Shown here: positions 16,739 to 26,564 of the stretch, one piece after another
Position numbering within the stretch: the stretch's first letter is position 1
Layout of the letters: each line of letters begins with the position of its first letter
Assembly: GCA_029261195.1 (NCBI GenBank)
Contig: JAJDBU010000075.1
Span: 19,754 to 83,753, forward strand
DNA from: Nitrospirota bacterium
GTDB taxonomy: Bacteria > Nitrospirota > Nitrospiria > SBBL01 > JAADHI01
Length of the DNA stretch: 64,000 nucleotides
Reading direction: 5' to 3'
The notes under the pieces: model-generated
Databases searched by the model: none
The model's input: the letters and a program-made list of their open reading frames with translations, nothing else
Told to the model about the DNA's origin: nothing
Translations under genes and position numbers: made by a program

Positions 16739-17815
16739 TCAACTGTTTTCCACTAATTCCAAACAAGCAACTACAATATCTTCCGCCGCTTTTTTATTCC
16801 CCTGCCGACTTGCCGCTTTTTCCATCAGCTTCAGCTGGTCTGCATCGAAAAGGTATTTATCGATTAGCTCCGCAAGCTTCGGCCCACTCAGTTCCCGATC
16901 ACGCAACATCGTTGAGGCACCCGCTTTGACAAAGGCCAAGGCGTTTTCTTCCTGATGCCCCCCTGCATGGGGAAAAGGAATCAGAATCGACCCTTTTTTC
17001 GCGATTGCGAGTTCTGAGAGCGTAGCCGCACCTGCACGGCTAACGACAAGATCGGCTGCTGCATAAGCCCCCGCCATGTCGTCGATGAAGTCCGTGACAT
17101 CGGCTTCATAGTGTTCTGTGTCGTAGACTGACTGCACCTTTTCAAGGTCACGCTTCCCGGTCTGATGAATAATAAAGGGAATAAGTTTCAAGTCTTTGAG
17201 TAAAGGGAGGGCAGACATCATCGCCTGATTGATGGAGTGCGCCCCCTGGCTCCCCCCGAGTATGAGTAGCGTTGGCGACTTTCTTCCTGTTACACCCGGT
17301 TTTTTCGTCCCGATTTCGGGTCGAACCGGCACGCCGAGCCGATTGATCCGATTGCTGGAAAGTCTTGTTTGTGAGGCCGTAAAGGCGGTCACCACCATAT
17401 GGCAGAAGGGGGCAACCAAACGATTAGAAAGTCCCGGCACGACATTCGGCTCCAGGATTACCCGTTTAATGCGAAGCAGAATCGCCGCTAAAAGAACCGG
17501 ACCGGCGGAATAACCGCCGACCCCGATCACAAGCTGGGGAGAAAATCGCCTCAGGATCCGCATCGATTCAATGAGCCCTTTCGGCACGGCCAGCAGGGAT
17601 GCAACCCGTCCGCCTAAACCCTTTCCGATAAAACCTTTTGACGAAATTGCTTCAAAACAGTAGCCTTTTTTGAGCAGAGGGTTTTCTCCGATACCCCCTG
17701 CTGTCCCGACAAAAAGGACTTTCGCTTCTGAGCGGAACCTCATAAAGGTCTCCGCCAAGGCAATACCGGGATAGAGATGCCCTCCTGTACCGCCTCCGGC
17801 AATCACGACTCTCAT
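16739..17815 (-). CDS. murG: UDP-GlcNAc transferase MurG
   Basis: MurG transfers GlcNAc to lipid I to make lipid II at the inner face of the membrane. The start at ATG 17815 overlaps the ftsW stop (ATGA) and gives a product beginning MRVVIAGGGTGGHLYPGIA, the glycine-rich acceptor loop at the proper N-terminal position. Further motifs are VIGVGGYSAGPVLLA, LGGSQGAHSIN and the donor-binding SRAGAATLSELA with PFPHAGGHQEENA. About 358 residues, normal length. Confidence 0.97.
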   Translation of the reverse strand: MRVVIAGGGTGGHLYPGIALAETFMRFRSEAKVLFVGTAGGIGENPLLKKGYCFEAISSKGFIGKGLGGRVASLLAVPKGLIESMRILRRFSPQLVIGVGGYSAGPVLLAAILLRIKRVILEPNVVPGLSNRLVAPFCHMVVTAFTASQTRLSSNRINRLGVPVRPEIGTKKPGVTGRKSPTLLILGGSQGAHSINQAMMSALPLLKDLKLIPFIIHQTGKRDLEKVQSVYDTEHYEADVTDFIDDMAGAYAAADLVVSRAGAATLSELAIAKKGSILIPFPHAGGHQEENALAFVKAGASTMLRDRELSGPKLAELIDKYLFDADQLKLMEKAASRQGNKKAAEDIVVACLELVENS

Positions 17816-19032
17816 GAAAGCCCCTCCCACAATGGACTGAAGCCCTTCCGCTCATTAATATTCCGTGAAATATTGTAAAGAAAAGCGACAGCGACAGAAT
17901 TGGCTAAAAGAGAAGAACCTCCGTAACTAAGAAACGGCAGAGGTAATCCCTTGGTCGGCAACAGGCCTGTGACAACGCCCATATTTAAGAGGGCCGGAAG
18001 CGTGATCAACAAGGTCATGCCGATGGCGAGCATTCTTTGAAATGGCGTCTCGACCATCAGGGAGATTCGTAGTCCGCGCCACAAAATAAGCACAAAGAGC
18101 GTCAGGACCAGGGTCGTGCCGAGCAATCCAAAAGACTCTCCAATCACGGCAAAGATGAAATCCGTATGGGGTTCCGGGAGAAAAAACAGGATCTGTTTGC
18201 CCTCTGCCAGTCCCGTTCCGCTGAGGCCGCCACTGCCGAGAGCGATTTGAGATTGAATCATCTGAAGACCGCTGCCATAGCGGTCTTCCCAGGGATTCAT
18301 GAAAGCTGTGATACGCTTGAGGCGATAAGGAGAAGAAACGACCCAGTAATAGGCCACTGGAAGTGTGAAGCCTAACAGGATCACGACCTGCGTCATGGGA
18401 ATGCCCCCTAAAAAGAGGAGGATGAGGGAGATGCTCAGTATCACAATCGTTGTACCGAAATCGGGCTCAATCAGGATCAATACAGCAAGCGAAGCCATGA
18501 CGATCAGGGGCGGTACAGCACCATCAACGAAACGCCCGAGGCGCAGGTCTTTTTTTGCGATATAGTGAGCCAGATAGATCACGGCAAACAGTTTCGCAAT
18601 TTCGGAGGGTTGAAAAGAGACCGGTCCAAGTGCAATCCAACGACGGGAACCATTGACCTCTGCGCCAAAAATCAGGACAGAAGCCATCAAAACAAAAATA
18701 GAGACCGTCATGGGAAAAATCCACTCCCGAAGACGATCGGTCTCAAGGCGAGAGACCATCATAAATGCAGCGAAACCCAGGAGACTCCACTGAAGCTGTT
18801 TTTTGATAAAGTAAAAGGAATCGTCATAGCTCCGCTCAGCGAGAATACTGCTTGCCGTGTAGACCATCACAAGACCGATCAGGCTGAGTATCACGATCAG
18901 TGCAAGCAAGGTCCAATCTCCAGAGCGGCGAGGTGTCCGTCTCGTTTTATCCCGCTGACGCCGGGCCGTTCCCGGACCAAAGGGAAGCGTAATCTGCATC
19001 GTATTTGCGGACCGTCTTCTGCGTCTCGGCAT
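17812..19032 (-). CDS. ftsW: Peptidoglycan glycosyltransferase FtsW
   Basis: A 406-residue SEDS-family polytopic protein that polymerises glycan strands at the septum with FtsI. The first 40 residues are strongly basic and cytoplasmic; about ten membrane helices follow. The conserved blocks include FIFAVIGESFGLLG, and MGVVTGLLPTKGLPLPFLSYGG is the classic SEDS signature. Its start overlaps the murD stop (TGATG), and its stop overlaps murG. Confidence 0.97.
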   Translation of the reverse strand: MPRRRRRSANTMQITLPFGPGTARRQRDKTRRTPRRSGDWTLLALIVILSLIGLVMVYTASSILAERSYDDSFYFIKKQLQWSLLGFAAFMMVSRLETDRLREWIFPMTVSIFVLMASVLIFGAEVNGSRRWIALGPVSFQPSEIAKLFAVIYLAHYIAKKDLRLGRFVDGAVPPLIVMASLAVLILIEPDFGTTIVILSISLILLFLGGIPMTQVVILLGFTLPVAYYWVVSSPYRLKRITAFMNPWEDRYGSGLQMIQSQIALGSGGLSGTGLAEGKQILFFLPEPHTDFIFAVIGESFGLLGTTLVLTLFVLILWRGLRISLMVETPFQRMLAIGMTLLITLPALLNMGVVTGLLPTKGLPLPFLSYGGSSLLANSVAVAFLYNISRNINERKGFSPLWEGLS

Positions 19033-20363
19033 CAGGATAGCCCCATCACTGCTTCTTTAAAAACATCACCGCGCTCTTGATAATCACCAAAGAGATCAAA
19101 GCTGGCGCAACCGGGAGAAAGCAGGACGGTCTCTCCCGGTTGTGCTGCCGCTGCTGCCGCGTTGACCGCTGCTTCCATCGAATCGGCTTTCTCAATGGCC
19201 CGATGGTCGGAGAAAATTCTCGCCATCTTCTCCTGTGTTTCACCGATAAGAATCAGACGTTTGGCTCGTTCTCCGACAACTTTCTTTAACGACTCAAAAT
19301 CACCCGCTTTGTCTCGTCCCCCGGCAATCAAAATCACCGGCTGTTTTAAGCCTTCAAGGGCCCGCTTCACCGCCGCGACATTGGTGCCCTTGGAATCATT
19401 CAGGTACTGCACACCCCGGTATTCACGCACAAACTCCATGCGGTGCGGCAGTCCCTTAAAATGCCTCAGAGTCTCTGCGATGGCTTCAATTGAACAACCG
19501 GCTAAAAGCGTTACCGCGCAGGCTGCCAGAATGTTTTCAGGATGACAGGCCGGCGTCACATGGAGATCATCAAGATGACAGATAGCCTCCGGCTCTCCCC
19601 AGAGGCTAGAGATAATTTCTCCATCTTGAAGATAGACCCCCCGTTCAACAACCTGGACTTGGCTAAAATAGACAGGCTGGGCATTGTGTTTCGGCGGAAG
19701 CGAAAGCGGATCGTCCAGGTTAAGGATGGCATGATCAGACTGGCTTTGGTTTTCAAATATGCGCCATTTGGCTTTCTTGTAGGTCTCATACTCCTTATAT
19801 CGGTCAAGGTGGTCGGCGCTGATATTAAGCAAAATCGCAAGACGTGGATGAAAACGGGTAATCGTTTCAAGCTGGAAGGAACTGAGTTCGGCAACAATAA
19901 AATCCCAGGAGGAGGAAACGGCCTCTGAAAGGGGTAGCCCAAGGTTCCCTCCGACAAAGGTCTGCCAGCCCCAGCCCTTCAGGATTTCTCCGACAAGGGT
20001 CGTGGTTGTGCTTTTCCCATTCGTCCCCGTGATCCCAATGATTGGAGCCTTAAGCAGAGAGGCCGCAAGTTCCACTTCGCTTATTAGCGGGATTCCCAGA
20101 CTTTCAAGGCGGTCGGTCGGAATCCGATTCCGCGGCACACCCGGACTCAAGACAATCAGGTCGGCGGAAGTCAGATCTTCCTCATGCCAATTTCCAAGAT
20201 TAAATTGAATAGAAGCTGGGAGGTCTGGAGGAATGGTCTGTGGTTTGTCATCAATGATGAGCGGAAGCGCACCCTGTTTTGACAGCAGTCTTGCCGCTGC
20301 CAGGCCGCTTCTGCCCATGCCAACGACCGTTACCCGTAAGCCTTTGAATAAGAGTTCGTTCAT
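19032..20363 (-). CDS. murD: UDP-MurNAc-L-Ala--D-glutamate ligase
   Basis: A 443-residue Mur ligase adding D-Glu. The N-terminal domain starts LRVTVVGMGRSGLAAARLL, the P-loop is GITGTNGKSTTTTLVGEIL, followed by AELSSFQLETI and LNISADHLDRY. In the C-terminal domain NDSKGTN and ILIAGGRDKAGDF are typical, and the end LSPGCASFDLFGDYQERGD is the MurD signature. Tight overlap with ftsW. Confidence 0.98.
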   Translation of the reverse strand: MNELLFKGLRVTVVGMGRSGLAAARLLSKQGALPLIIDDKPQTIPPDLPASIQFNLGNWHEEDLTSADLIVLSPGVPRNRIPTDRLESLGIPLISEVELAASLLKAPIIGITGTNGKSTTTTLVGEILKGWGWQTFVGGNLGLPLSEAVSSSWDFIVAELSSFQLETITRFHPRLAILLNISADHLDRYKEYETYKKAKWRIFENQSQSDHAILNLDDPLSLPPKHNAQPVYFSQVQVVERGVYLQDGEIISSLWGEPEAICHLDDLHVTPACHPENILAACAVTLLAGCSIEAIAETLRHFKGLPHRMEFVREYRGVQYLNDSKGTNVAAVKRALEGLKQPVILIAGGRDKAGDFESLKKVVGERAKRLILIGETQEKMARIFSDHRAIEKADSMEAAVNAAAAAAQPGETVLLSPGCASFDLFGDYQERGDVFKEAVMGLS

Positions 20364-20382
20364 ACTGATTTCCTGATTTTCC

Positions 20383-21459
20383 TCACCGCAATTTCAAAGT
20401 ACTTAAACCCACCAAACCCAGAATAATGGCGATGATCCAGAAGCGAACGACGATCTTCGGTTCCTTCCATCCCTTCAATTCAAAATGATGATGGATCGGG
20501 GCCATCAGGAAAACCCGTTTTCCACGCGACTTGAAGGAGGCCACCTGAAAAATGACGGAAAGGGCTTCGACGACGAAGATGCCGCCGACAAGCGCCAGCA
20601 AAAGTTCATGTTTGGTAATGACCGCGACCGTGCCCAGCGCACCTCCCAGGGGCAGTGAACCGATATCTCCCATGAAAATGGTCGCCGGATAGGTATTGAA
20701 CCAGAGAAAGCCAAGAGAGGCGCCTAAAATTGCTCCGCAAAAAACGGCCAACTCCCCCGCTCCCTTAATGTTCGGGATGAGCAGGTAGTCGGAAAAATTG
20801 CTATGCCCCGTGACATAGGCGACGATCATGTAGGCGACCGCCGTCACCATGATCGGCCCGATGGCAAGGCCGTCGAGGCCGTCAGTCAGATTGACGGCGT
20901 TTGAGGCGCCGACGATGACGAGGATGGCAAAGGGAATGTAGAGGATGCCGAGGTCAGGCTGAATATCCTTAAAAAAGGGGACAGAGAGGACGGTTGAATA
21001 GGCGGAAGAGCTGTAGAGTCCCAGGGCGGTAATCAGGGCGATGGTGATTTGCAGGCCGAATTTATAGCGTGCCAGAAGTCCTTTTGGATCTTTTCTCACA
21101 CATTTCAGATAGTCATCCCAGAATCCGATTAGCCCAAAACCCGTTGTCGCAAAGAGGACAAGCCAAATGTAACCATTCGTCATGTCGGCCCAGAGCAGGG
21201 TGGAAACAAGGATGGCAATCAGAATCAAAAGTCCACCCATTGTGGGTGTCCCCGATTTGTGCTGATGTGATTCAGGCCCATCGGCCCGAATCATTTGACC
21301 CACCTGAAGACCTCTTAAAATTTCAGTGACTTTCGGCCCGATCAGAAAGGACATCAGAAGGGCAGTCACGATGGCATAAATCGTCCTGAAGGTAATGTAC
21401 CTGAAGACATTCAGGAAGGAATAACTCTCATGCAATGGATAGATCAGGTTGTAGAACAC
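20383..21459 (-). CDS. mraY: Phospho-MurNAc-pentapeptide translocase
   Basis: A 358-residue integral membrane enzyme that makes lipid I from UDP-MurNAc-pentapeptide and undecaprenyl phosphate. Characteristic cytoplasmic motifs are [15 protein letters not shown], the Asp-rich [20 protein letters not shown] and [12 protein letters not shown], plus [16 protein letters not shown] near the end. About ten membrane helices. It sits between murF and murD. Confidence 0.98.
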   Translation of the reverse strand: MFYNLIYPLHESYSFLNVFRYITFRTIYAIVTALLMSFLIGPKVTEILRGLQVGQMIRADGPESHQHKSGTPTMGGLLILIAILVSTLLWADMTNGYIWLVLFATTGFGLIGFWDDYLKCVRKDPKGLLARYKFGLQITIALITALGLYSSSAYSTVLSVPFFKDIQPDLGILYIPFAILVIVGASNAVNLTDGLDGLAIGPIMVTAVAYMIVAYVTGHSNFSDYLLIPNIKGAGELAVFCGAILGASLGFLWFNTYPATIFMGDIGSLPLGGALGTVAVITKHELLLALVGGIFVVEALSVIFQVASFKSRGKRVFLMAPIHHHFELKGWKEPKIVVRFWIIAIILGLVGLSTLKLR

Positions 21460-21472
21460 GGATTTCAGTCCT

Positions 21473-22867
21473 TTAAAAATCTTCTAATAACTGTTCCAGG
21501 TGCATGCCCCGAGAGGCCTTCATCAGGAGAATGTCTCCCGCTGTGACAAGATTTGCAAGTGATTCCGACACTTCAGCCATGTCACAGGCCACGACAATGG
21601 CCGCCATCGGCATTCCTCCACTCTGTGCCCCTTCCGCAGTTTCTTCTGCCGAGGGACCGACGGCAATCAGGCGGTCAACTCCGAGTAGGGCGGCTTTCCG
21701 TCCAATCTCGAAATGGGCTGCCTTGGTCGATGACCCCAGTTCAAGCATTTCGCCAAGGAGGGCAATACGACTCCCCCGGCTTGGCATATTTGCAAGCAAG
21801 TCGAGGGCTGCACACATCGAATCGGGGTTTGCGTTGTAGGCATCAAACAGGATCGTCACCCCATTTTTTTTCATGATCTCCGTTCTCTGCGGAAGCGGCT
21901 TGCTTTGCTGTAGACCTTCCGAAATTTCCTGTAAGCCCACACCCAGAGCCGAAGCGACCGCCGCCGCTGCGAGTCCATTCTGAACCTGATGTAAACCGGG
22001 CAAGGCGAGACTGACCCCGGAAACTTCATCATCAGTTCGGTTTCGACAAAGTGTGAAACTTGTTTTTCCATCTGTCTGAACAATTTCCCGGGCAGTGACA
22101 TCGGTATCTGAATCCAGCCCGAAGGTCCAGGTTTTCGGTAGTCGGTTTTCCCAGGAACTAAGGTAGGGATCGTCCCGATTGATTACGGCCAGCCCTTCTT
22201 CTGCGACATGCTCAAAAAGAACGCCTTTTTCTAAGGCGACTCCTTCCAGACTTCCGAGGCCTTCGAGATGGGCCGATCCGATATTGGTAATCAGTCCAAG
22301 CGTAGGACAGGCGATGTCACAAAGCAGGGCCATTTCACCTAAGCCGCCGATCCCCATTTCAAGCACCGCTGCCGTGTGGTCTTCTCTCAGGCGAAGCAGG
22401 GAAAGGGGAAGGCCGATGTGATTGTTTAGATTGCCTTCGTTTTTCAAAACATTGCCACTCTGTGCCAAAATTGCGGCGATCATTTCCTTTGTTGTTGTTT
22501 TCCCATTACTCCCCGTCACACCAATTAAAGGGAGGTCGAAACGTTTACGATGCCACCGCGCCAGCTTTTGCATCGCCCGAAGCGGATCATCGACCAGAAC
22601 AAAAAACCGATCTTTTTTATGGGAAGACCAGAGACTTCGTCTCTGGTCAAGGGCCGAACGGGAAACGAGCGCGCCCGCTCCTCCAGCCTGGAAAACCTGC
22701 TCCACATAGTCATGCCCGTCAAAATTCGGGCCGGACAGGGCGATAAAAAGGTGGTCCTTGTTGATCGTGCGGCTGTCGATCGAAAAGTCCTCGAATCGAT
22801 TACTCGCGGGTCGCCTTCCAAAAAATTGTCCTTGTGTGCCCTGTAAAAGATCATCAATCGTCCACAT
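21473..22867 (-). CDS. murF: UDP-MurNAc-tripeptide--D-Ala-D-Ala ligase
   Basis: A 464-residue Mur ligase that adds the D-Ala-D-Ala made by Ddl. The N-terminal domain has [20 protein letters not shown], the P-loop is [19 protein letters not shown], and the central region has [17 protein letters not shown] and [14 protein letters not shown]. The C-terminal domain contains [10 protein letters not shown] and LGEMLELG. It is 20 bp downstream of murE. Confidence 0.98.
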   Translation of the reverse strand: MWTIDDLLQGTQGQFFGRRPASNRFEDFSIDSRTINKDHLFIALSGPNFDGHDYVEQVFQAGGAGALVSRSALDQRRSLWSSHKKDRFFVLVDDPLRAMQKLARWHRKRFDLPLIGVTGSNGKTTTKEMIAAILAQSGNVLKNEGNLNNHIGLPLSLLRLREDHTAAVLEMGIGGLGEMALLCDIACPTLGLITNIGSAHLEGLGSLEGVALEKGVLFEHVAEEGLAVINRDDPYLSSWENRLPKTWTFGLDSDTDVTAREIVQTDGKTSFTLCRNRTDDEVSGVSLALPGLHQVQNGLAAAAVASALGVGLQEISEGLQQSKPLPQRTEIMKKNGVTILFDAYNANPDSMCAALDLLANMPSRGSRIALLGEMLELGSSTKAAHFEIGRKAALLGVDRLIAVGPSAEETAEGAQSGGMPMAAIVVACDMAEVSESLANLVTAGDILLMKASRGMHLEQLLEDF

Positions 22868-22887
22868 GTGCTTTTACATCCACCACC

Positions 22888-24426
22888 TTACTTCTCAAAT
22901 CGTTCCTTTAAGGCCTCCCGCGCCACTTTCCGATCATCAAAAGGGAAGCGCTGTGAACCGATCTGCTGGTCCGTCTCATGCCCTTTTCCCGCGATCACGA
23001 CAACATCATCCGGTTCGGCCATTTGAATCGCCCGCTTGATGGCCGCTCCGCGATCAGGAATAATTTCATAATCGACCCTCTGCTCGGCAAAACTCGCTTC
23101 CTTGTGATGGAAGCCGGTTTCAATTTCTCTAATAATCGCAAGCGGTGATTCGCTTCTCGGGTTATCGGATGTCAGAATCACCTTTTGACTCAGGGCGGCT
23201 GCGGCTTCGGCCATCTTGGGGCGCTTTCCACGGTCGCGGTCTCCGCCGCAACCGAAAAGGGTAATGATGCGTCTTGGTCCAAGCTCTGCGACCGCTTGAA
23301 GCAGTCTGAACAGGGCGTCAGACGTATGCGCATAATCGACAATTACAGTGAAATCCTGCCCCATATCGATTTTTTCAAAACGACCCGGGACGCCCTGCAT
23401 TGCCGCAATACCAGAGGCGATTTTTTCTCCGGAGAGACCGAGGCTTAAGCCGACACCAATGGCCGCCAACACGTTATAGACATTGTATCGGCCAATGAGG
23501 GGCGATTTGACTTCGATCTCTCCAATCGGTGTAGCAACCGTCATGACAATGCCGTTTAAATCGAAGACAAATTGTTTCGGGAAAATATCTGCCGCATTTT
23601 CGGTTCCATTCGCTTCGATGCCGTAGGACCAGGTCGCTTGAGTCAATTCCGCCAAAAGGCGTTTGCCCCAGGGATCATCCTGATTGATCAGGCATCGACC
23701 CTTCGTCAAGGCGCAGAGTTGTTTTTTAGTTTGGTAATAGGCTTCCATTGAATGATGATAGTCGAGGTGCTCTTCCGTTAAATTGGTAAAAACCATCGTT
23801 TCAAAATTGCACCCGGCAACACGGCCCTGATCGAGGGCATGAGATGAAACCTCCATCGCAACATGGCTTGCCCCGGCCTCTCGCATTTTGGCAAAGAGCT
23901 CATGCAGATCAAGCAGACCGGGGGTTGTATGTGTCGCCGGTATTTCATTATCGCCGATGCGGTAAGTGATGGTACTCAAACGTCCGCTTTTCAAACTACA
24001 GGCATGAAGCAGGCTGTCGATCAGATAACAAGTCGTCGTCTTGCCGTTAGTCCCCGTAATGCCAATCAAGTGAAGATCGTTTGCGGGGTGTTCAAAAAAA
24101 GAGGGGGCAAGATGAGCGAGCGCTGCTTTCGAATCATCGACTTGAATAAAGCTCGCCTCAGTCTCTCCAAGCAAGTGTTTATCCACCGGCTCTTCTGTAA
24201 CAATGGCGACTGCTCCCCGTTCTATCGCGTCTCCAATAAAATGATGACCATCCACTTTTGTTCCCTTCATCGCGACGAAAAGTCCGCCGGGGAGAACAGA
24301 CCTTGAGTCCACTGCAATTGCCTTGATGTTCAAATCAATATTTAGATCATTCAGGCTGCGCCCCATAATCCGGATATTCATTTTTTTTTCATTTTGGAAC
24401 AATTTCATCCAATGACCTAAATTCAC
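22888..24426 (-). CDS. murE: UDP-MurNAc-L-Ala-D-Glu--meso-diaminopimelate ligase
   Basis: A Mur ligase adding the third stem residue. Motifs include DSRSVLPGGLFVAMKG, the P-loop GITGTNGKTTTCYLID, EVSSHALDQGRV, and NLTEEHLDYH. The residue-3 selectivity loop reads DNPR (in LTSDNPRSESP), which in characterised MurE enzymes means meso-diaminopimelate rather than lysine. Start: GTG 24426 overlaps the ftsI stop (GTGA). An ATG six codons later, after TTTAGG, is equally plausible and gives a more typical N-terminus. Confidence 0.97.
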   Translation of the reverse strand: MNLGHWMKLFQNEKKMNIRIMGRSLNDLNIDLNIKAIAVDSRSVLPGGLFVAMKGTKVDGHHFIGDAIERGAVAIVTEEPVDKHLLGETEASFIQVDDSKAALAHLAPSFFEHPANDLHLIGITGTNGKTTTCYLIDSLLHACSLKSGRLSTITYRIGDNEIPATHTTPGLLDLHELFAKMREAGASHVAMEVSSHALDQGRVAGCNFETMVFTNLTEEHLDYHHSMEAYYQTKKQLCALTKGRCLINQDDPWGKRLLAELTQATWSYGIEANGTENAADIFPKQFVFDLNGIVMTVATPIGEIEVKSPLIGRYNVYNVLAAIGVGLSLGLSGEKIASGIAAMQGVPGRFEKIDMGQDFTVIVDYAHTSDALFRLLQAVAELGPRRIITLFGCGGDRDRGKRPKMAEAAAALSQKVILTSDNPRSESPLAIIREIETGFHHKEASFAEQRVDYEIIPDRGAAIKRAIQMAEPDDVVVIAGKGHETDQQIGSQRFPFDDRKVAREALKERFEK

Positions 24427-26249
24427 CAGCGTGGGCCGATCAAGGGAACAATGCGGCCTGAGGTCCCACCGCTTCTGTCCGCAATCTGAACCAGTGTCGA
24501 CCGCCTTTTGGCTGTTTGAATGGACTCCTGCGGATGAGTCGGTTCCTGAGGACGATTCCCCTGAGGGACGACTTTTAAATAGTGCAAGACCTCTTCGGCG
24601 ATCTTTGAAAAAACGGGTGCCGCAATTTGCCCGCCCCAGGCGATCCCCTGCGGTTCATCAACCACAACCAGGATGGTGACGACGGGATCTTCCGCCGGGA
24701 CAAAACCGACAAAAGAACTGACCGAGCGCTCTTTTGAATAACGGCCCAGGGCTCGATCAAACTTTTGAGCCGTCCCTGTTTTTCCGGCAACAGCGTAGCC
24801 TGCAACCGCTGCTCGGCGACCCGTGCCCTTCTCGGCGACAACCTCTTTCAGAATTTCGGCCATCGTTTCCGTCGTAGCTTCAGAAAGTACACGGCGTTTG
24901 ATTTTCGACCGACTTCCCTCTCCCTTCACGGATTTACCCGGCTCTTTCACAATTTGCGGCGTCATCAGCCAGCCACCGTTTGCAATCACAGAGACAGCAG
25001 TGACCATTTGCAAAGGCGTAACGCCAATTTCCTGTCCGATGGCGATTGAGGCGAGTGAACGGCCTGACCACTGTTTGCGATCTTGCAGCAAACCCCCTAA
25101 TTCTCCACCGAGGTCAATGCCCAATCGTTTCCCGAAACCAAAGGATTCGGCGTATCTTGACAGCCGGTCCGGTCCGAGGATTTCTGCAACCTTGATTGTC
25201 CCGATATTGCTTGATTTGGCAATGACTTGTCGAAAGGGCACAATGCCGACGGCATCATGGTCGTGAATCGTCGTTCCTTTCACACGATAAGTCCCGTTTT
25301 CACAGTCAATCAGATCGTCCGGGTCAACGAGATTTTCCTCTATTGCCGCCGCTGCAGTGATGATCTTGAAGGTTGAGCCTGGCTCATAAAAATCGGTAAT
25401 GGCCCGATTTCTCCACTGATCAGGGCGTGATGAGCTCACCTTGTTCGGATCAAATTCAGGACGTACCGCCATCGACAAAATCTCTCCGCTCCAGGGGTCC
25501 ATCACAATCACCGTCCCACCAAGGGCATCACTCTCTTTAACGATCCGGTCTAGCTCCCGCTCACTGATATGCTGAATCACCTCGTCAACCGTCAGCGTGA
25601 GCGCCCTGCCGGGTGTTGATCGGGCATAGTCGAAATCCTTCGGAAACACAGACTGCCCAAGGGCATCTCGCTCCATTACGACAAATCCAGCCTTTCCCCG
25701 AAGGCTTTTGTCATGCCTGAGTTCGATCCCTTCCAGACCCTTGTTATCGAGACCTGCAAAACCAATCAGGTGACCGAAGCGAGAATTCCGGGGGTAAACC
25801 CTTTTGCTCTCTCGGATAAAACCAATCCCTTCGAACTGTTTCTTTTCGATTCGCTCACTCATTTCGAGGCTGACCTTTCGCTTGAGCCAGACAAAATCCT
25901 TCTTTTTCAGCAATTTTTCATGGAGCTGTTTTTTTTGGACTTTTAAAATCGGGGCCAATTGCCCTGCGAGTTTACGAGGGTTTTTTATCTTGGAAGGGAT
26001 GGCATAGATTGAAGGTCGCTCAATGTTCATAGCGAGAATCTTTCCGTTTCGGTCATAGATGGTACCCCGTTCCGCCTCAAGCTTGACGTGCTTTTCCTGG
26101 GACTGCTCGGCTCGAGCCACCCATAAGTCATGCTCCAGCCCCTGAATAAAAACAAGACGTGTCAGAACAAGCGCAAACCCGATCATCATTAAAGTAAAGA
26201 TTGTATAAAACCGTGATCGCTTCAATTGATCGTCTGATTTTTTAGGCAT
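24423..26249 (-). CDS. ftsI: Peptidoglycan D,D-transpeptidase FtsI (PBP3)
   Basis: The septal class B PBP. I place the start at ATG 26249, seven bases after AGGAGG; an ATG at 26273 lies upstream of that signal and is unlikely. A basic tail and one membrane helix (about residues 15-35) precede a dimerisation domain (RGTIYDRNGKILA). The transpeptidase domain has SxxK in EPGSTFKIITA, SxN in KSSNIGTI and KTG in AGKTGTAQKF. The tail after about residue 560 is low-complexity and has no PASTA repeats. It overlaps murE and follows ftsL. Confidence 0.97.
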   Translation of the reverse strand: MPKKSDDQLKRSRFYTIFTLMMIGFALVLTRLVFIQGLEHDLWVARAEQSQEKHVKLEAERGTIYDRNGKILAMNIERPSIYAIPSKIKNPRKLAGQLAPILKVQKKQLHEKLLKKKDFVWLKRKVSLEMSERIEKKQFEGIGFIRESKRVYPRNSRFGHLIGFAGLDNKGLEGIELRHDKSLRGKAGFVVMERDALGQSVFPKDFDYARSTPGRALTLTVDEVIQHISERELDRIVKESDALGGTVIVMDPWSGEILSMAVRPEFDPNKVSSSRPDQWRNRAITDFYEPGSTFKIITAAAAIEENLVDPDDLIDCENGTYRVKGTTIHDHDAVGIVPFRQVIAKSSNIGTIKVAEILGPDRLSRYAESFGFGKRLGIDLGGELGGLLQDRKQWSGRSLASIAIGQEIGVTPLQMVTAVSVIANGGWLMTPQIVKEPGKSVKGEGSRSKIKRRVLSEATTETMAEILKEVVAEKGTGRRAAVAGYAVAGKTGTAQKFDRALGRYSKERSVSSFVGFVPAEDPVVTILVVVDEPQGIAWGGQIAAPVFSKIAEEVLHYLKVVPQGNRPQEPTHPQESIQTAKRRSTLVQIADRSGGTSGRIVPLIGPRW

Positions 26250-26269
26250 TCTGCGTCCTCCTACCTGTT

Positions 26270-26551
26270 TCATGGATCGGTCTTTTCTAGTGAAACATAG
26301 ACTCGCTGCTCAGGTGTCGGCAGTCTCATCCGGATCTCTTCAAGGGCAAGCTGCTCAATCCGTTCAATGCTGCTGAGGCGTGAAATTTCTGCAAGCAGAT
26401 CTTTTTGACGTCGAAGCAATACAGTGCGTTCTTTTTGAAGACTTTCAGTCTCGTATCCGAGGTGAATCATGCCGTTACGTTGCCAAACGGCGAGAAAAGC
26501 AACGAGCAGCATCGGTGTGATCAGCAAAACAACAAGCAGTAGACGAGGCAT
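26270..26551 (-). CDS. ftsL: Cell division protein FtsL
   Basis: A short bitopic protein of about 93 residues: a membrane helix at residues 4-22, then a leucine-zipper-like coiled coil (LQKERTVLLRRQKDLLAEIS) and a short C-terminal segment containing RIEQLALEEIRMRLPTPEQ. FtsL forms the FtsQLB complex. The start at ATG 26551 has AAGGAAG upstream and gives a membrane helix at the N-terminus; the frame extends 30 codons further into rsmH, which I reject. It lies between rsmH and ftsI, the canonical position. Confidence 0.9.
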   Translation of the reverse strand: MPRLLLVVLLITPMLLVAFLAVWQRNGMIHLGYETESLQKERTVLLRRQKDLLAEISRLSSIERIEQLALEEIRMRLPTPEQRVYVSLEKTDP

Positions 26552-26564
26552 CTGCACTTCCTTT